NCBI RefSeq assembly: GCF_020907245.1
Contig: NZ_JAJJWH010000002.1
Location: 151,740 to 215,739, forward strand
Reading direction: 5' to 3'
Origin: Pontibacter harenae
GTDB lineage: Bacteria > Bacteroidota > Bacteroidia > Cytophagales > Hymenobacteraceae
Length of the DNA: 64,000 bases
The position numbers were made by a program, and so were the translations under genes. Under the pieces are notes generated by a model that did no database searches, was not told the origin of the DNA, and worked only from the letters and a program-made list of their open reading frames with translations. Of the stretch, positions 53,379 through 62,678 are shown piece by piece (the stretch's first letter is position 1; each line of letters starts with the position of its first letter).

Positions 53379-54798
53379 ATACAGCACAAGCTTGATAAAA
53401 AACACCGATTTCGCCCTCATTGCACAGGCAGATCAGGTGGCACAGCTCGAAGAACTGCAGCCAGAGGAGCTACAGTATGTGCAGCAACAGGTATCACAGA
53501 AGGCAAAACTCATATCGTTGAACCGTTACCTGCACCGCATTTACGTGGTCATTCAGCCAGACGCTAAAACTGACAGTACTCTGAAAGAGGGCCTGCGCAA
53601 GGCTGGTTATAGTTTACTGAAGCAGGTAAAAGCCGACAAGGTGGAGGAGCTGACAATAGTAGACAAAACGGCAAAACGCGCCGCTTTATACTTGGCTGAA
53701 GGCATCTACCTGAGCAACTACGAGTTTCAGAAGCATAAAACCAAGGACGTTAAACCAAGTCCGCTTAAAACCATAATCGTAGTAGACCCTGAGCTAACTG
53801 AGCAGGACATAGCACAACTGGCGACAGTACTAGAAGGTGTGTATATTGCCCGCGACCTGGTAAACGAACCGCACAGTCACCAAACTGCTCACCAGCTAAG
53901 CGAGCAGTTCGAACTACTAGGGCAAGAAGCAGGCTTTAAGACCGAAGTACTGGACGAGCTGAAAATACAAGCCCTAAAAATGGGTGGCCTGTTGGCTGTG
54001 AACCAAGGGTCTGAAGATCCGCCAACTTTTACCATAATGGAGTGGAAGCCTGAAAACGCCAAGAACTCCAAACCCTACATTTTGGTGGGTAAAGGTGTGG
54101 TATACGATACAGGCGGCCTCAGCCTTAAGCCAACTCCGAACTCCATGGACTACATGAAATCGGATATGGCAGGAGCCGCAGTTGTGGCGGGCACGCTATA
54201 TGCGGTAGCTAAAAACAAACTACCTATACATGTAATTGGCTTGGTACCAGCTACAGATAACCGCCCAGGCGGAAATGCAGTAGCGCCAGGCGATGTAATT
54301 ACCATGTTCAGCGGCATGTCTGTAGAAGTAATGAATACCGATGCCGAAGGACGCTTAATATTAGCTGATGCACTTTGCTTCGCGAAGAAGTATGATCCAG
54401 CATTAGTGGTAGACTTGGCGACACTGACAGGTTCTGCCATGCGAGCTGTGGGTAAAGAAGGTTTAGTGGTGATGGGAACGGCTGGCGAGGAAGTGATGGC
54501 AGGCCTGAAAAAAGCAGGCGACGAAGTATACGAGCGCACCGTAGAGTTTCCGCTTTGGGATGAATATAAAGAACAGTTGAAATCTGACATTGCAGATATA
54601 AAAAACTTGGGCGGACCAGATGCGGGGCATATTACGGCAGGCAAATTTTTGGAGGTGTTTACCGATTACCCTTGGGTGCATTTTGATATTGCGGGAACAG
54701 CTTACCTCCACAGTGAAGACGCTTACCGCGGCAAATTGGCTACGGGATCAGGTATACGCCTGCTTTACAATTTCCTCAGCTCCCAGTCAGAAAAATAG
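53362..54798 (+). CDS. pepA: leucyl aminopeptidase (M17 family)
   Basis: The 478-residue protein has an N-terminal alpha/beta domain and the M17 catalytic domain. The metal and catalytic Lys and Asp residues lie in LVGKGVVYDTGGLSLKPTPN and YMKSDMAGAAVV, and the family signature is NTDAEGRLILADAL. It removes N-terminal Leu and other residues from peptides, using two metal ions, and usually forms hexamers in the cytoplasm. The pdxA gene follows after 3 bp, so they are cotranscribed. The ATG start at 53362 gives a normal N-terminal domain. Confidence 0.95.
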   Translation: MPTQLKYSTSLIKNTDFALIAQADQVAQLEELQPEELQYVQQQVSQKAKLISLNRYLHRIYVVIQPDAKTDSTLKEGLRKAGYSLLKQVKADKVEELTIVDKTAKRAALYLAEGIYLSNYEFQKHKTKDVKPSPLKTIIVVDPELTEQDIAQLATVLEGVYIARDLVNEPHSHQTAHQLSEQFELLGQEAGFKTEVLDELKIQALKMGGLLAVNQGSEDPPTFTIMEWKPENAKNSKPYILVGKGVVYDTGGLSLKPTPNSMDYMKSDMAGAAVVAGTLYAVAKNKLPIHVIGLVPATDNRPGGNAVAPGDVITMFSGMSVEVMNTDAEGRLILADALCFAKKYDPALVVDLATLTGSAMRAVGKEGLVVMGTAGEEVMAGLKKAGDEVYERTVEFPLWDEYKEQLKSDIADIKNLGGPDAGHITAGKFLEVFTDYPWVHFDIAGTAYLHSEDAYRGKLATGSGIRLLYNFLSSQSEK

Positions 54799-54801
54799 AG
54801 A

Positions 54802-55824
54802 ATGGACAACAAGCATAAAACGAGATTAGGTATCACCATAGGCGACACCAATGGCATCGGGCCTGAGGTGATTGTTAAAACATTATCAGATCAGCGCATC
54901 CTGAATTACTGCACACCTGTCATCTATGCATCAGCAGGTTTGATGAACAAAGTGCGTAAAAGCCTGAACGCTGATCATTTTCATTTTCAGCAGGCTGCTT
55001 CTGCCGAGGCGTTAGTGCCACGAAAGATAAACGTGGTCAATTGCTGGGAAGAAGACCCAGAACTAGAGCCAGGCACTCCTACTCCAGCTTCTGGCAAAGC
55101 ATCTCTTGATTCACTTTTGGCGGCTAGCAAAGATTTGAAGGCTGGCTTGATAGATGGTATCGTAACGGCTCCTATTGACAAGGATAACATTCAGGCCGAG
55201 GATTTCAAGTTTCCTGGTCATACTGAATTCCTTACCTCTTACTTTGATGCTGCCGATAGCCTGATGCTACTCGTGAGCGGCGATTTGCGTGTGGCTACCG
55301 TTACGGGACACATCCCGGTAAAAGACGTAGCAAGCAAACTCAGCTTCGACCTGCTCATCCGTAAAATTACCATCCTTACAGAATCGCTGCGCAGAGACTT
55401 TGGCATACTTAAGCCGCGCATTGCGGTGCTGGGCCTTAACCCGCACGCAGGCGAAAAAGGCCTGCTGGGAACAGAAGAAACGGACATTATTCGACCAGCT
55501 GTACTGTATCTGAAAGAAAAAGGGCATTTAGTCTTCGGCCCCTTCCCTGCCGACGGCTTTTTTGGAATGCGCCAGTACCAGCAGGTGGATGCGGTGCTCT
55601 CTATGTACCACGACCAGGGTCTTATTCCGTTTAAAACGCTGGCCATGGAAAGCGGCGTGAACTATACGGCAGGTTTATCGGTGGTTCGCACCTCCCCCGA
55701 CCATGGTACTGCGTATGATATTGCAGGTAAGCAGCTTGCCGATGAAACCTCTTTCAGAGAAGCTTTGTTTCTTGCCTGCGACATCGTAAAAAAGCGTGTA
55801 AGCGAGCAAATGCCTGCTGTATAA
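54802..55824 (+). CDS. pdxA: 4-hydroxythreonine-4-phosphate dehydrogenase PdxA
   Basis: The 340-residue protein starts with LGITIGDTNGIGPEVIVKTL and has the metal-binding FPGHTEFLTSYFDA, the NPHAGEKGLLGTEE loop, and DAVLSMYHDQGLIPFKTLAM with the late HGTAYDIAGKQLAD. It oxidises 4-phosphohydroxy-L-threonine on the deoxyxylulose-5-phosphate-dependent route to pyridoxal phosphate. It is the second gene after pepA and lies just upstream of the yceD cluster. Confidence 0.95.
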   Translation: MDNKHKTRLGITIGDTNGIGPEVIVKTLSDQRILNYCTPVIYASAGLMNKVRKSLNADHFHFQQAASAEALVPRKINVVNCWEEDPELEPGTPTPASGKASLDSLLAASKDLKAGLIDGIVTAPIDKDNIQAEDFKFPGHTEFLTSYFDAADSLMLLVSGDLRVATVTGHIPVKDVASKLSFDLLIRKITILTESLRRDFGILKPRIAVLGLNPHAGEKGLLGTEETDIIRPAVLYLKEKGHLVFGPFPADGFFGMRQYQQVDAVLSMYHDQGLIPFKTLAMESGVNYTAGLSVVRTSPDHGTAYDIAGKQLADETSFREALFLACDIVKKRVSEQMPAV

Positions 55825-55860
55825 TATAGCTTAGGTGTTTTATTTCTCAAAATAATATTC

Positions 55861-55868
55861 TAATTTTG
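55861..55868 (+). promoter_or_regulatory. putative -7 box of the yceD-rpmF cluster
   Basis: TAATTTTG fits TAnnTTTG exactly and is 23 bp before the GTG start at 55892. TTTTAT about 19 bp upstream could be a weak -33 element. Confidence 0.5.
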
Positions 55869-55891
55869 CGTCTTGCAATAAAAAGTCGGTA

Positions 55892-56449
55892 GTGAAAAAG
55901 GAAAAAGAATTTGAAATCGGCATTGCCAAACTTAGTAATAAGATCCATTATTACGAGTTTGAGCTAGATGACACATTCTTTGAACTTTTCGGGACGGAGA
56001 TTATTCAAGGAGGAAAGCTACTGGCCAAAGTGGAACTAGATAAGACAGAAACGCTGCTTACCTTCCATTTTGACATAAAAGGACATGTGCGCCTTATCTG
56101 CGACAGAAGTCTGGAGGAATTTGATTATCCATTAGACATTCAGCAGGTTTTCAGAATCCGCTACGGAGAAGAAGACGCTGAACTAGACGATGATCTGTGG
56201 CAAATAAAAAGCAACACACAGTCCATTAACATTGCGCAGCACCTGTACGATTACATAGGATTATCGCTGCCAATGAAGAAGCTACACCCTCGCTTTGTGG
56301 AGGAGATGGAAAACGATGAGGATAACGACGAAGATATACTCATCTACAGTTCCAGAGACCATGACAAAGAAGGTGATGACGAGAATGATGAAGACGATGA
56401 GGATGATGATATTGACCCACGTTGGAACGCTCTCCGCAACCTGAATTAA
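55892..56449 (+). CDS. yceD: DUF177 / YceD-family protein
   Basis: The protein has 185 residues from GTG 55892. The DUF177 core is seen in AKVELDKTETLLTFHFDIKG, then HVRLICDRSLEEFDYPLDIQ and ALRNLN at the C terminus. A very acidic stretch (DDENDEDDEDDDIDP, near residue 165) precedes that end. YceD-type proteins are encoded next to rpmF in most bacteria and are linked to ribosome assembly, with plants using a related factor for 23S rRNA. Two Cys residues of some family members are reduced here to one. The gene is 52 bp before rpmF. Confidence 0.85.
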   Translation: MKKEKEFEIGIAKLSNKIHYYEFELDDTFFELFGTEIIQGGKLLAKVELDKTETLLTFHFDIKGHVRLICDRSLEEFDYPLDIQQVFRIRYGEEDAELDDDLWQIKSNTQSINIAQHLYDYIGLSLPMKKLHPRFVEEMENDEDNDEDILIYSSRDHDKEGDDENDEDDEDDDIDPRWNALRNLN

Positions 56450-56501
56450 GTTTAAAGAAGTATAAAATATTAAATAACAGCAAGTAAATTTTTAACTAAA
56501 A

Positions 56502-56699
56502 ATGGCACATCCTAAACGTAAGATTTCGAAGACCAGAAGAGATAAGAGAAGAACTCATCAAAAACTTTCTGAGAAAGCCATTGCTATCTGCCCTACTACA
56601 GATACTCCTCACTTGTATCACCACGCTTATGTGGTAGAAGGTGACCTGTATCACAAAGGCAAACTGGCAATCAAAAATTATACAGCGAACGCCCAGTAA
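56502..56699 (+). CDS. rpmF: 50S ribosomal protein L32
   Basis: The 65-residue protein has the L32 start [20 protein letters not shown] and ends [12 protein letters not shown]. Its usual zinc-binding cysteines are mostly absent (one Cys remains, in IAICPTT), as in other zinc-free forms of this protein. It is a component of the large ribosomal subunit. It lies between yceD and plsX, the standard arrangement. Confidence 0.95.
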   Translation: MAHPKRKISKTRRDKRRTHQKLSEKAIAICPTTDTPHLYHHAYVVEGDLYHKGKLAIKNYTANAQ

Positions 56700-56748
56700 G
56701 CAATAGCCTACTTTTTTTAGTTCTGTATAATTTAACACTACCCAGTAC

Positions 56749-57690
56749 ATGAGGATCGCCTTAGACGCTATGGGCGGTGACTTTGCACCAGAAGCTATTA
56801 TAAAAGGTGCTTTGTTAGCCCTAGAGCAGCTCGACAAAGATTATGAAATCTTACTTATCGGTAAGGAAGACATTATCCAATCACTGCTAAAAAATTATGG
56901 TTATACTGGCGATGGCATTAAAGTTATAAATGCCACACAGGTGATAGAAATGGGAGAACATCCCACGAAAGCACTTACCCAGAAACCTGACTCCAGCATT
57001 GCCATTGGCTATGGATTGCTTAAAGCGCAGAAAGCACATGCTTTTTGCAGCGCAGGCAATACAGGAGCTATGCTAGTTGGAGCAATGTTTAGCGTTAAAG
57101 CGATTGAGGGTATATTAAGACCCACTATAGCTAGTCTGGTTCCTAAACTGAAAGGTGGATTTGGAATTATGCTTGATGTTGGCGCCAATGCCGACTGTAA
57201 GCCCGAGGTACTCGAACAATTCGGGGAAATCGGTTCCATTTACGCTAAGTATGTATTGGAAATAGAAAACCCTAAAGTGGGCTTGATGAACCTTGGGGAA
57301 GAGGAAGGTAAAGGCACTGTAAATTTACAGGCCGCTTACCAACGCCTTAAGGCAAACCCAATCGTTAATTTTATTGGCAACATTGAAGGCAGAGATGTCT
57401 TCAATGATAAAGCTGATGTAATAGTATGCGACGGCTACACGGGTAACATTATCCTGAAGATGGCAGAGTCTATCTACGAAATCATGAACGAGAAGAACAT
57501 GCATGATCCGTTCTTCGACTACTTTAATTATGAGGCCGTAGGTGGAAGCCCTATTTTGGGTATAAATGGTGTTGCCGTTATAGGACATGGTGTTTCCAGT
57601 CCGTTAGCGGTATGCAACATGGTACTGCAGGCGCAAAGAATGGTAGCCTCCAACATTTCAGAACGTTTCAGAAAAAATATTACCGCGTAA
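56749..57690 (+). CDS. plsX: phosphate acyltransferase PlsX
   Basis: The 313-residue protein starts with [20 protein letters not shown] and has the conserved [40 protein letters not shown] and [17 protein letters not shown]. It makes acyl phosphate from acyl-ACP, the first step of the PlsX/PlsY route to phosphatidic acid. It is cotranscribed with rpmF by spacing. A hairpin with a T-run follows it before fabH. Confidence 0.95.
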   Translation: MRIALDAMGGDFAPEAIIKGALLALEQLDKDYEILLIGKEDIIQSLLKNYGYTGDGIKVINATQVIEMGEHPTKALTQKPDSSIAIGYGLLKAQKAHAFCSAGNTGAMLVGAMFSVKAIEGILRPTIASLVPKLKGGFGIMLDVGANADCKPEVLEQFGEIGSIYAKYVLEIENPKVGLMNLGEEEGKGTVNLQAAYQRLKANPIVNFIGNIEGRDVFNDKADVIVCDGYTGNIILKMAESIYEIMNEKNMHDPFFDYFNYEAVGGSPILGINGVAVIGHGVSSPLAVCNMVLQAQRMVASNISERFRKNITA

Positions 57691-57722
57691 AGCGTTGATT
57701 CTAAGAATCAAAAGGAATAAAG

Positions 57723-57780
57723 CTTGGCATACGCTGTTCAGTTTCTAATTAAAAGCTGACGGTATATGCCAAGTTTTTTT
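57723..57780 (+). terminator. hairpin terminator after plsX
   Basis: CTTGGCATA and TATGCCAAG pair, with further imperfect pairing inside, and TTTTTTT follows. It separates plsX from fabH, so fabH may have its own promoter or depend on read-through. Confidence 0.75.
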
Positions 57781-57824
57781 ATACCTTGCCAGCCGTATTT
57801 TTAACCTAAAGACCTTTTTACACC

Positions 57825-58823
57825 ATGAGTAAAATTACTGCCGCCATTACAGGTGTTAGTGGCTATGTACCTGAGTACGTCCTGACGAACAAGGAACTTG
57901 AGACGTTGGTAGAGACAAATGATGAATGGATTGTTTCCAGGACTGGTATCAAGGAAAGGCGAATATTAAAGGGTGAAGGCTTAGGTACTTCTCATATTGC
58001 GGTTCCTGCCGTAAAAGAGCTTCTTAAAAAAACAAACACAAAACCAGAAGAAGTTGATCTTCTTATTTGTGCTACCACAACCCCAGACATGGTTTTTCCA
58101 GCCACAGCTAACCTTATTACTGCTGAGGTTGGTGCTGTAAATGCATTTGGCTACGACCTGCAGGCTGCCTGTTCAGGTTTTCTTTTTGCAGTGGCTACTG
58201 GAGCTAAATTCGTGGAGTCTGGTCAGTACAAAAAAGTGATCATAGTAGGCGCCGATAAAATGTCTTCTATCATTGACTATACTGACAGAGCAACCTGCAT
58301 CATTTTTGGTGATGGTGGCGGTGCAGTTATGTTAGAGCCAAACACAGAAGGCTTAGGCATACAAGACCAGATACTGAAGTCGGATGGTTCTGGAGCTCCA
58401 TTCCTGCACATGAAAGCAGGTGGTAGCCGTAAACCAGCCACTATAGAAACCGTTCAGGCCCGAGAGCATTTTGCTTTTCAGGAAGGCCAGACGGTGTTTA
58501 AATTTGCTGTGAAAGGTATGGCTGATGTTGCCGCAGAGGTAATGGAGCGTAATAACCTAACAGCAGACGACGTAGCCTGGCTCGTTCCGCACCAAGCGAA
58601 CAAGCGTATAATTGAAGCTACAGCCAACCGTATGGGAGTAGGCAGCGACAAGGTTATGCTAAACATTGAGCGCTACGGAAACACCACAAGCGGTACAATT
58701 CCACTTTGCCTGTGGGAGTATGAAAATCAGATGAAAAAAGGTGACAACATCATTCTGGCTGCTTTTGGAGGTGGCTTTACCTGGGGTTCTATTTACCTGA
58801 AGTGGGCTTACGATCCGAAGTAA
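57825..58823 (+). CDS. fabH: beta-ketoacyl-ACP synthase III (FabH)
   Basis: The 332-residue protein has the active-site triad. The Cys is in [15 protein letters not shown], the His in [13 protein letters not shown] and the Asn in [14 protein letters not shown]. The family [10 protein letters not shown] motif is also present. FabH condenses acetyl-CoA or branched acyl-CoA with malonyl-ACP to start fatty-acid synthesis, so it feeds PlsX products and the AccBC reaction next to it. It has a strong terminator after the stop. Confidence 0.95.
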   Translation: MSKITAAITGVSGYVPEYVLTNKELETLVETNDEWIVSRTGIKERRILKGEGLGTSHIAVPAVKELLKKTNTKPEEVDLLICATTTPDMVFPATANLITAEVGAVNAFGYDLQAACSGFLFAVATGAKFVESGQYKKVIIVGADKMSSIIDYTDRATCIIFGDGGGAVMLEPNTEGLGIQDQILKSDGSGAPFLHMKAGGSRKPATIETVQAREHFAFQEGQTVFKFAVKGMADVAAEVMERNNLTADDVAWLVPHQANKRIIEATANRMGVGSDKVMLNIERYGNTTSGTIPLCLWEYENQMKKGDNIILAAFGGGFTWGSIYLKWAYDPK

Positions 58824-58836
58824 AAATATTGTTTAC

Positions 58837-58878
58837 AGAGACAAAAAAAGCGGCTTAACGGCCGCTTTTTTTGTCTCT
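58837..58878 (+). terminator. intrinsic terminator of fabH
   Basis: An 18-bp perfect stem (AGAGACAAAAAAAGCGGC and its complement) around TTAACG is built from two T/A-rich tracts around a GCGGC/GCCGC core. Confidence 0.9.
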
Positions 58879-59040
58879 ACGGTTTATGATCAGTTCAACC
58901 TAAATGTTATACTGTAACAAGAGGTAGAAGATGAAGCATATTTTAAAAGGAAAAGGTGGTTCTTATTCTTAGTAAGTAAAAATTTATATCTTGCTTATAG
59001 TATATGCGTAGTCAAACTATAAGTAAGATATAAAGTACAA

Positions 59041-59565
59041 GTGTTCACAAACACAGAAACTAGTAAAAAACTGCCCATGACTTTCGAACCTTCTTCCGTC
59101 TCTGAAATTCTGCAAAACAGCCAACCTGCCGAAAAATGGCAACAGCTACTTGTTCAAATAATTGAAGCCTTTGATTGTACTACAGGTACGATCCATACTT
59201 TAAATAAAAGTACGGGTTTGTTGGAACTACAAGCACAACAAGGTATTCCCGAGTTTTTGTTGCCTAAGATGGAAACAATTCCTGTAGGAAAAGGCATGGC
59301 TGGTATTGCCGCTGAACGCCGACAACCCGTGGAGATGTGTAACCTACAAACCGACGAATCTGGCGTGGCACGACCTGCTGCAAAGGAAACGCGCGTTGAG
59401 GGTTCCATTGCTGTTCCGATGCTATTGGATGGAGAACTGTATGGTACATTCGGTATTGCAAAACCTATCCCCTACGACTTTACAGAAGAAGAAACCAATA
59501 CACTGATGCAAATTGGGCAGGAAATGAGCCGCTACATAAAAACAAGCACTACTCAGCCATCATAG
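59041..59565 (+). CDS. GAF-domain protein
   Basis: The protein has 174 residues from GTG 59041; the in-frame ATG at 59077 is an alternative that removes the first 12 residues. Most of it is one GAF domain (LLVQIIEAFDCTTGTIHTLN, GLLELQAQQGIPEFLLPKME and the late GSIAVPMLLDGELYGTFGIA). GAF domains bind small ligands or form dimers. No catalytic domain is present, so it may be a free regulator. It sits between fabH and efp. The family and function of this exact protein are unknown to me. Confidence 0.7.
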   Translation: MFTNTETSKKLPMTFEPSSVSEILQNSQPAEKWQQLLVQIIEAFDCTTGTIHTLNKSTGLLELQAQQGIPEFLLPKMETIPVGKGMAGIAAERRQPVEMCNLQTDESGVARPAAKETRVEGSIAVPMLLDGELYGTFGIAKPIPYDFTEEETNTLMQIGQEMSRYIKTSTTQPS

Positions 59566-59725
59566 GGTGCCAAAAGAAGGGGCTTGGGACTATAGCATTT
59601 AGCTTGCCTCTTACTCATTATAGAGCTGATTTATTGTTGAGACCAGCAAATGTTAAAACAACGTTTTTATAGTTAATGCTAATTTGCTTTTATCTATAGA
59701 TATCAGAAGTTAATCCTGTCCGTTC

Positions 59726-59758
59726 TTAACAACATTTCCGGTATATTAACTAACTTTG
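59726..59758 (+). promoter_or_regulatory. putative promoter of the efp-accBC cluster
   Basis: TTAACA (59726-59731) and TAACTTTG (59751-59758) are 19 bp apart. The -7 box matches TAnnTTTG, and the leader to efp would be about 60 bases. Confidence 0.45.
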
Positions 59759-59824
59759 CTTGCAAGACAGCGATTAGAACAATATTTTTATCATTCAATA
59801 GCACTATAGATATACAACATTACT

Positions 59825-60388
59825 ATGGCAACTACTGCTGACATTAGAAATGGAGTGTGCATGGAATTCAACAACGATTTGTACGTTGTTACCGAGTTTC
59901 AGCACGTCAAGCCAGGCAAAGGCCCTGCCTTTGTTAGAACGAAGCTTAAGAACATCAGAACTGGTAAGGTAATCGACAATACTTTTTCTGCTGGTCACAA
60001 AATTACAACAGCTCGTGTGGAGCAGCGCCCTCACCAGTTCATCTACAAAGATGATCTAGGCTACAACTTCATGGACATGAACACTTTTGAGCAAGTGGCT
60101 TTAGAGGAAAGAATGGTGCCTTTCGCCGATTTGATGAAAGAAGGTCAGGAAGTAACAATCCTATACCATGCTGAAACAGAAACGCCGCTTACATGCGAAA
60201 TTCCTCCATTTGTAGAGCTTACCATTACCTACACAGAGCCAGGCCTGAAAGGCGACACAGCCACCAATGCTTCTAAACCAGCCATCGTAGAAACGGGTGC
60301 CACCATTCAGGTGCCGCTTTTTATTGGCCAGGACGAAAAAATAAAAGTAGACACTCGTACTTATTCTTACGCAGAGAGAGTAAAATAA
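59825..60388 (+). CDS. efp: translation elongation factor P
   Basis: The 187-residue protein has the three-domain EF-P fold. The modified-lysine loop is in the HVKPGKGPAFVRTKLKNI segment, with Lys 34 in the usual position (PGKG). The C-terminal OB domain includes LFIGQDEKIKVDTRTYSYAE. EF-P relieves ribosome stalling at proline stretches. It is 3 bp before accB and directly cotranscribed with it. Confidence 0.95.
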   Translation: MATTADIRNGVCMEFNNDLYVVTEFQHVKPGKGPAFVRTKLKNIRTGKVIDNTFSAGHKITTARVEQRPHQFIYKDDLGYNFMDMNTFEQVALEERMVPFADLMKEGQEVTILYHAETETPLTCEIPPFVELTITYTEPGLKGDTATNASKPAIVETGATIQVPLFIGQDEKIKVDTRTYSYAERVK

Positions 60389-60391
60389 TAT

Positions 60392-60886
60392 ATGAAAGCT
60401 AAAGAAATCCAGGATCTAATCGACTTCATCGCCAAGTCTGGTCTTAACAAAGTTAACATCGAAACAGAAGAGTTTAAAATCTCTGTTAAGCGTGACCCAG
60501 ACCAGAAAGTTAAATATGTAAAAGACTCTGGCGCAGCCAGTGCTCCTGCACCAGTAGCGGCTCCTCAGCCACTGCCTGCTCCTGCGGCGGCGGCTCCTGC
60601 TACTCCATCCGCACCTGCTGCTCCTGCCGCTAACGATGAGAGCAAGTATGTTGCCATTAAAGCTCCAATGATCGGTACATTCTACCGTTCATCTACTCCT
60701 GAGTCACCTTCGTTTGTAAACGTTGGAGACGAAGTAAAGCAGGGCCAGGTGATCTGCATTATAGAAGCCATGAAACTTTTCAACGAAATTGAATCAGAGG
60801 TATCTGGTAAAATCGTTAAAGTATTGGTAGACAACGCCAGCCCTGTAGAATACGATCAGCCGTTATTCCTGGTAGATCCTAGCTAA
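60392..60886 (+). CDS. accB: acetyl-CoA carboxylase biotin carboxyl carrier protein AccB
   Basis: The 164-residue protein has an N-terminal helical part (KAKEIQDLIDFIAKSGLNKV), an Ala/Pro-rich linker (about residues 50-82), and the C-terminal biotinyl domain. The biotin lysine lies in CIIEAMKLFNEIESEVSGKI. The carrier moves carboxybiotin between AccC and the carboxyltransferase AccA/D, which are not in this window. The linker is typical for flexible reach. accC follows after an intergenic stretch with a hairpin and AT-rich repeat. Confidence 0.95.
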   Translation: MKAKEIQDLIDFIAKSGLNKVNIETEEFKISVKRDPDQKVKYVKDSGAASAPAPVAAPQPLPAPAAAAPATPSAPAAPAANDESKYVAIKAPMIGTFYRSSTPESPSFVNVGDEVKQGQVICIIEAMKLFNEIESEVSGKIVKVLVDNASPVEYDQPLFLVDPS

Positions 60887-60892
60887 CACAAT

Positions 60893-61008
60893 GATTTAAA
60901 ATTTGAAAATGTAGAAATTTGAAAATGGAGATGGTATTGATCGTCTCCATTTTTATGTCATTCAGGCTTCAAATCTTTACATCTCCAAATCTTCAAATTT
61001 CCAAATCT
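60893..61008. repeat. AT-rich repeat with ATTTGAA units (copy B) and central hairpin
   Basis: The space between accB and accC holds several ATTTGAA-type units and the 12-mer AATCTTCAAATT (60988-60999), also found at 40785-40796. A TGGAGA/TCTCCA hairpin followed by TTTTT (60922-60954) sits in the middle. The layout matches copy A at 40720-40800, and the hairpin could partly terminate accB transcription. Confidence 0.55.
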
Positions 61009-61014
61009 GATATT

Positions 61015-62361
61015 ATGTTCAAGAAAATACTCATAGCCAACCGTGGCGAAATTGCGCTGCGCATTATCCGTACTTGTAAGGAAATGGGCATCAAAACAGT
61101 AGCTGTTTATTCTACTGCCGATAAAGAAAGTTTACATGTTCGCTTTGCAGATGAGGCGGTATGTATTGGTCCACCATCAAGTACGCTGTCTTACTTAAAC
61201 ATTCCCAACTTAATTGCTGCTGCCGAAATAACAAACGCAGACGCGATACACCCAGGCTACGGTTTCTTGTCTGAGAATGCTGAATTCTCTAGAATCTGTG
61301 CCGAAAATAACATCAAATTCATTGGTGCATCCCCAGAGATGATCAACTCGATGGGTGATAAAGCTTCGGCTAAAGCTACCATGAAAAAAGCTGGTGTGCC
61401 GACTATTCCTGGTTCTGAGGGTTTGCTTAGCTCCATGGAAGAAGGTATTAAGCTGGCAAGTAAAATCAAGTATCCTGTTATCATCAAAGCAACAGCTGGC
61501 GGTGGTGGCCGTGGTATGCGCATCATCAAACGTGAAGAAGACTTTGAGAAAGCATGGAACGATGCCCGCACGGAGTCTAAAGCAGCGTTTGGTAATGATG
61601 GCATCTACTTAGAAAAATTTGTAGAAGAGCCTCGTCACATCGAGATACAGCTTATTGGTGACCAGCACGGGCAGGTAGCTCACCTTTCAGAACGTGACTG
61701 CTCTATTCAGCGCCGCCACCAGAAGCTGGTAGAAGAAACACCGTCTCCGTTCATTACAGATGAGCTTCGCGAGAAAATGGGACAAGCTGCCATAGCTGGT
61801 GCAAAGGCCATTAACTACGAAGGTGTAGGTACTATTGAGTTCCTGGTAGACAAAAACCGTGACTTCTACTTTATGGAGATGAACACGCGTATACAGGTAG
61901 AGCACCCCATAACAGAAGAGGTAATTGATTACGACCTGATCAAGGAGCAAATAAAAGTAGCCGCAGGCCACAAGCTTAGCGGGAAGAATTACTACCCTAA
62001 AATGCACGCTATCGAGTGCCGTATCAACGCCGAAGATCCAAAGAATGGCTTCCGCCCTTCACCAGGTAAAATAACATCACTGCATTTGCCAGGAGGCCAC
62101 GGCGTGCGTATCGATTCACATGTTTACTCAGGTTATGTAATTCCGCCAAACTACGATTCAATGATTGCAAAGCTGATAGTAAGTGCACAAACGCGCGAAG
62201 AGGCCTTAGTTAAAATGAAACGTGCATTAAGCGAGTTTTATATTGAAGGAATCAAAACGACTGTACCTTTTCATCTAAAACTGATGGACGACGAAGGCTT
62301 TAAGAATGGTAACTTCACTACCTCCTACCTTGATAACTTCGATTTCAGCTCCTTAGACTAA
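61015..62361 (+). CDS. accC: acetyl-CoA carboxylase biotin carboxylase AccC
   Basis: The protein has 448 residues from ATG 61015; an in-frame ATG at 60919 would add 32 residues with no homology. It starts [20 protein letters not shown] and has the ATP-grasp glycine-rich loop [17 protein letters not shown]. Other family blocks are [20 protein letters not shown], then [13 protein letters not shown] and [20 protein letters not shown]. It carboxylates biotin on AccB, using ATP and bicarbonate, in the first step of fatty-acid synthesis. It is the last gene of the cluster. Confidence 0.95.
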   Translation: MFKKILIANRGEIALRIIRTCKEMGIKTVAVYSTADKESLHVRFADEAVCIGPPSSTLSYLNIPNLIAAAEITNADAIHPGYGFLSENAEFSRICAENNIKFIGASPEMINSMGDKASAKATMKKAGVPTIPGSEGLLSSMEEGIKLASKIKYPVIIKATAGGGGRGMRIIKREEDFEKAWNDARTESKAAFGNDGIYLEKFVEEPRHIEIQLIGDQHGQVAHLSERDCSIQRRHQKLVEETPSPFITDELREKMGQAAIAGAKAINYEGVGTIEFLVDKNRDFYFMEMNTRIQVEHPITEEVIDYDLIKEQIKVAAGHKLSGKNYYPKMHAIECRINAEDPKNGFRPSPGKITSLHLPGGHGVRIDSHVYSGYVIPPNYDSMIAKLIVSAQTREEALVKMKRALSEFYIEGIKTTVPFHLKLMDDEGFKNGNFTTSYLDNFDFSSLD

Positions 62362-62374
62362 TTTTATATTTCTT

Positions 62375-62414
62375 ATAAAAAAAGCCCCAGTCTCACCACT
62401 GGGGCTTTTTTTAT
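62375..62414 (+). terminator. intrinsic terminator of accC
   Basis: A 17-bp perfect stem (ATAAAAAAAGCCCCAGT and its complement) around a CTCACC loop closes the cluster. A T-run is included in the right arm. Confidence 0.95.
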
Positions 62415-62678
62415 GGCTCATGTAACCAAAAAAGTCATTTTTAAGTCTTATATTGTATAATCTAAATCTTTATATTCTAGCTGCTTGTAGAAAAGGTATA
62501 CCCTCTTTTAGCTACTGACACTGTAAGCTTACTTTGTTGAGTTTGCTGCTACACAACCACCTGCATAAGCATACGCTGGTTTCTATTAGTAGTACGCCTG
62601 AAGCAGCAGAATTACGGTCGGTTCTAATTACTTGATTTTTTCAAGTCTGATCTACATTGAAAAAAGTAAAATATATAG
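62415..62678. other. intergenic stretch before the TolC remnant
   Basis: This AT-rich stretch follows the accC terminator. No gene, RNA or clear repeat was recognised. A possible leader of the remnant gene would lie here. Confidence 0.4.

Noticed and set aside
54150..54644. A 164-codon antisense frame inside pepA
   Set aside because: It is the reverse complement of conserved M17 coding sequence, so it is a shadow of that gene.
56330..56420. Acidic low-complexity stretch in yceD as a tandem repeat or error
   Set aside because: Acidic tails are normal in these YceD proteins, and the frame is intact on both sides.
60770..60800. The AccB biotin motif reads AMKL, not AMKM
   Set aside because: AMKL is common in biotin carrier proteins of this phylum and elsewhere; the Lys is in place.
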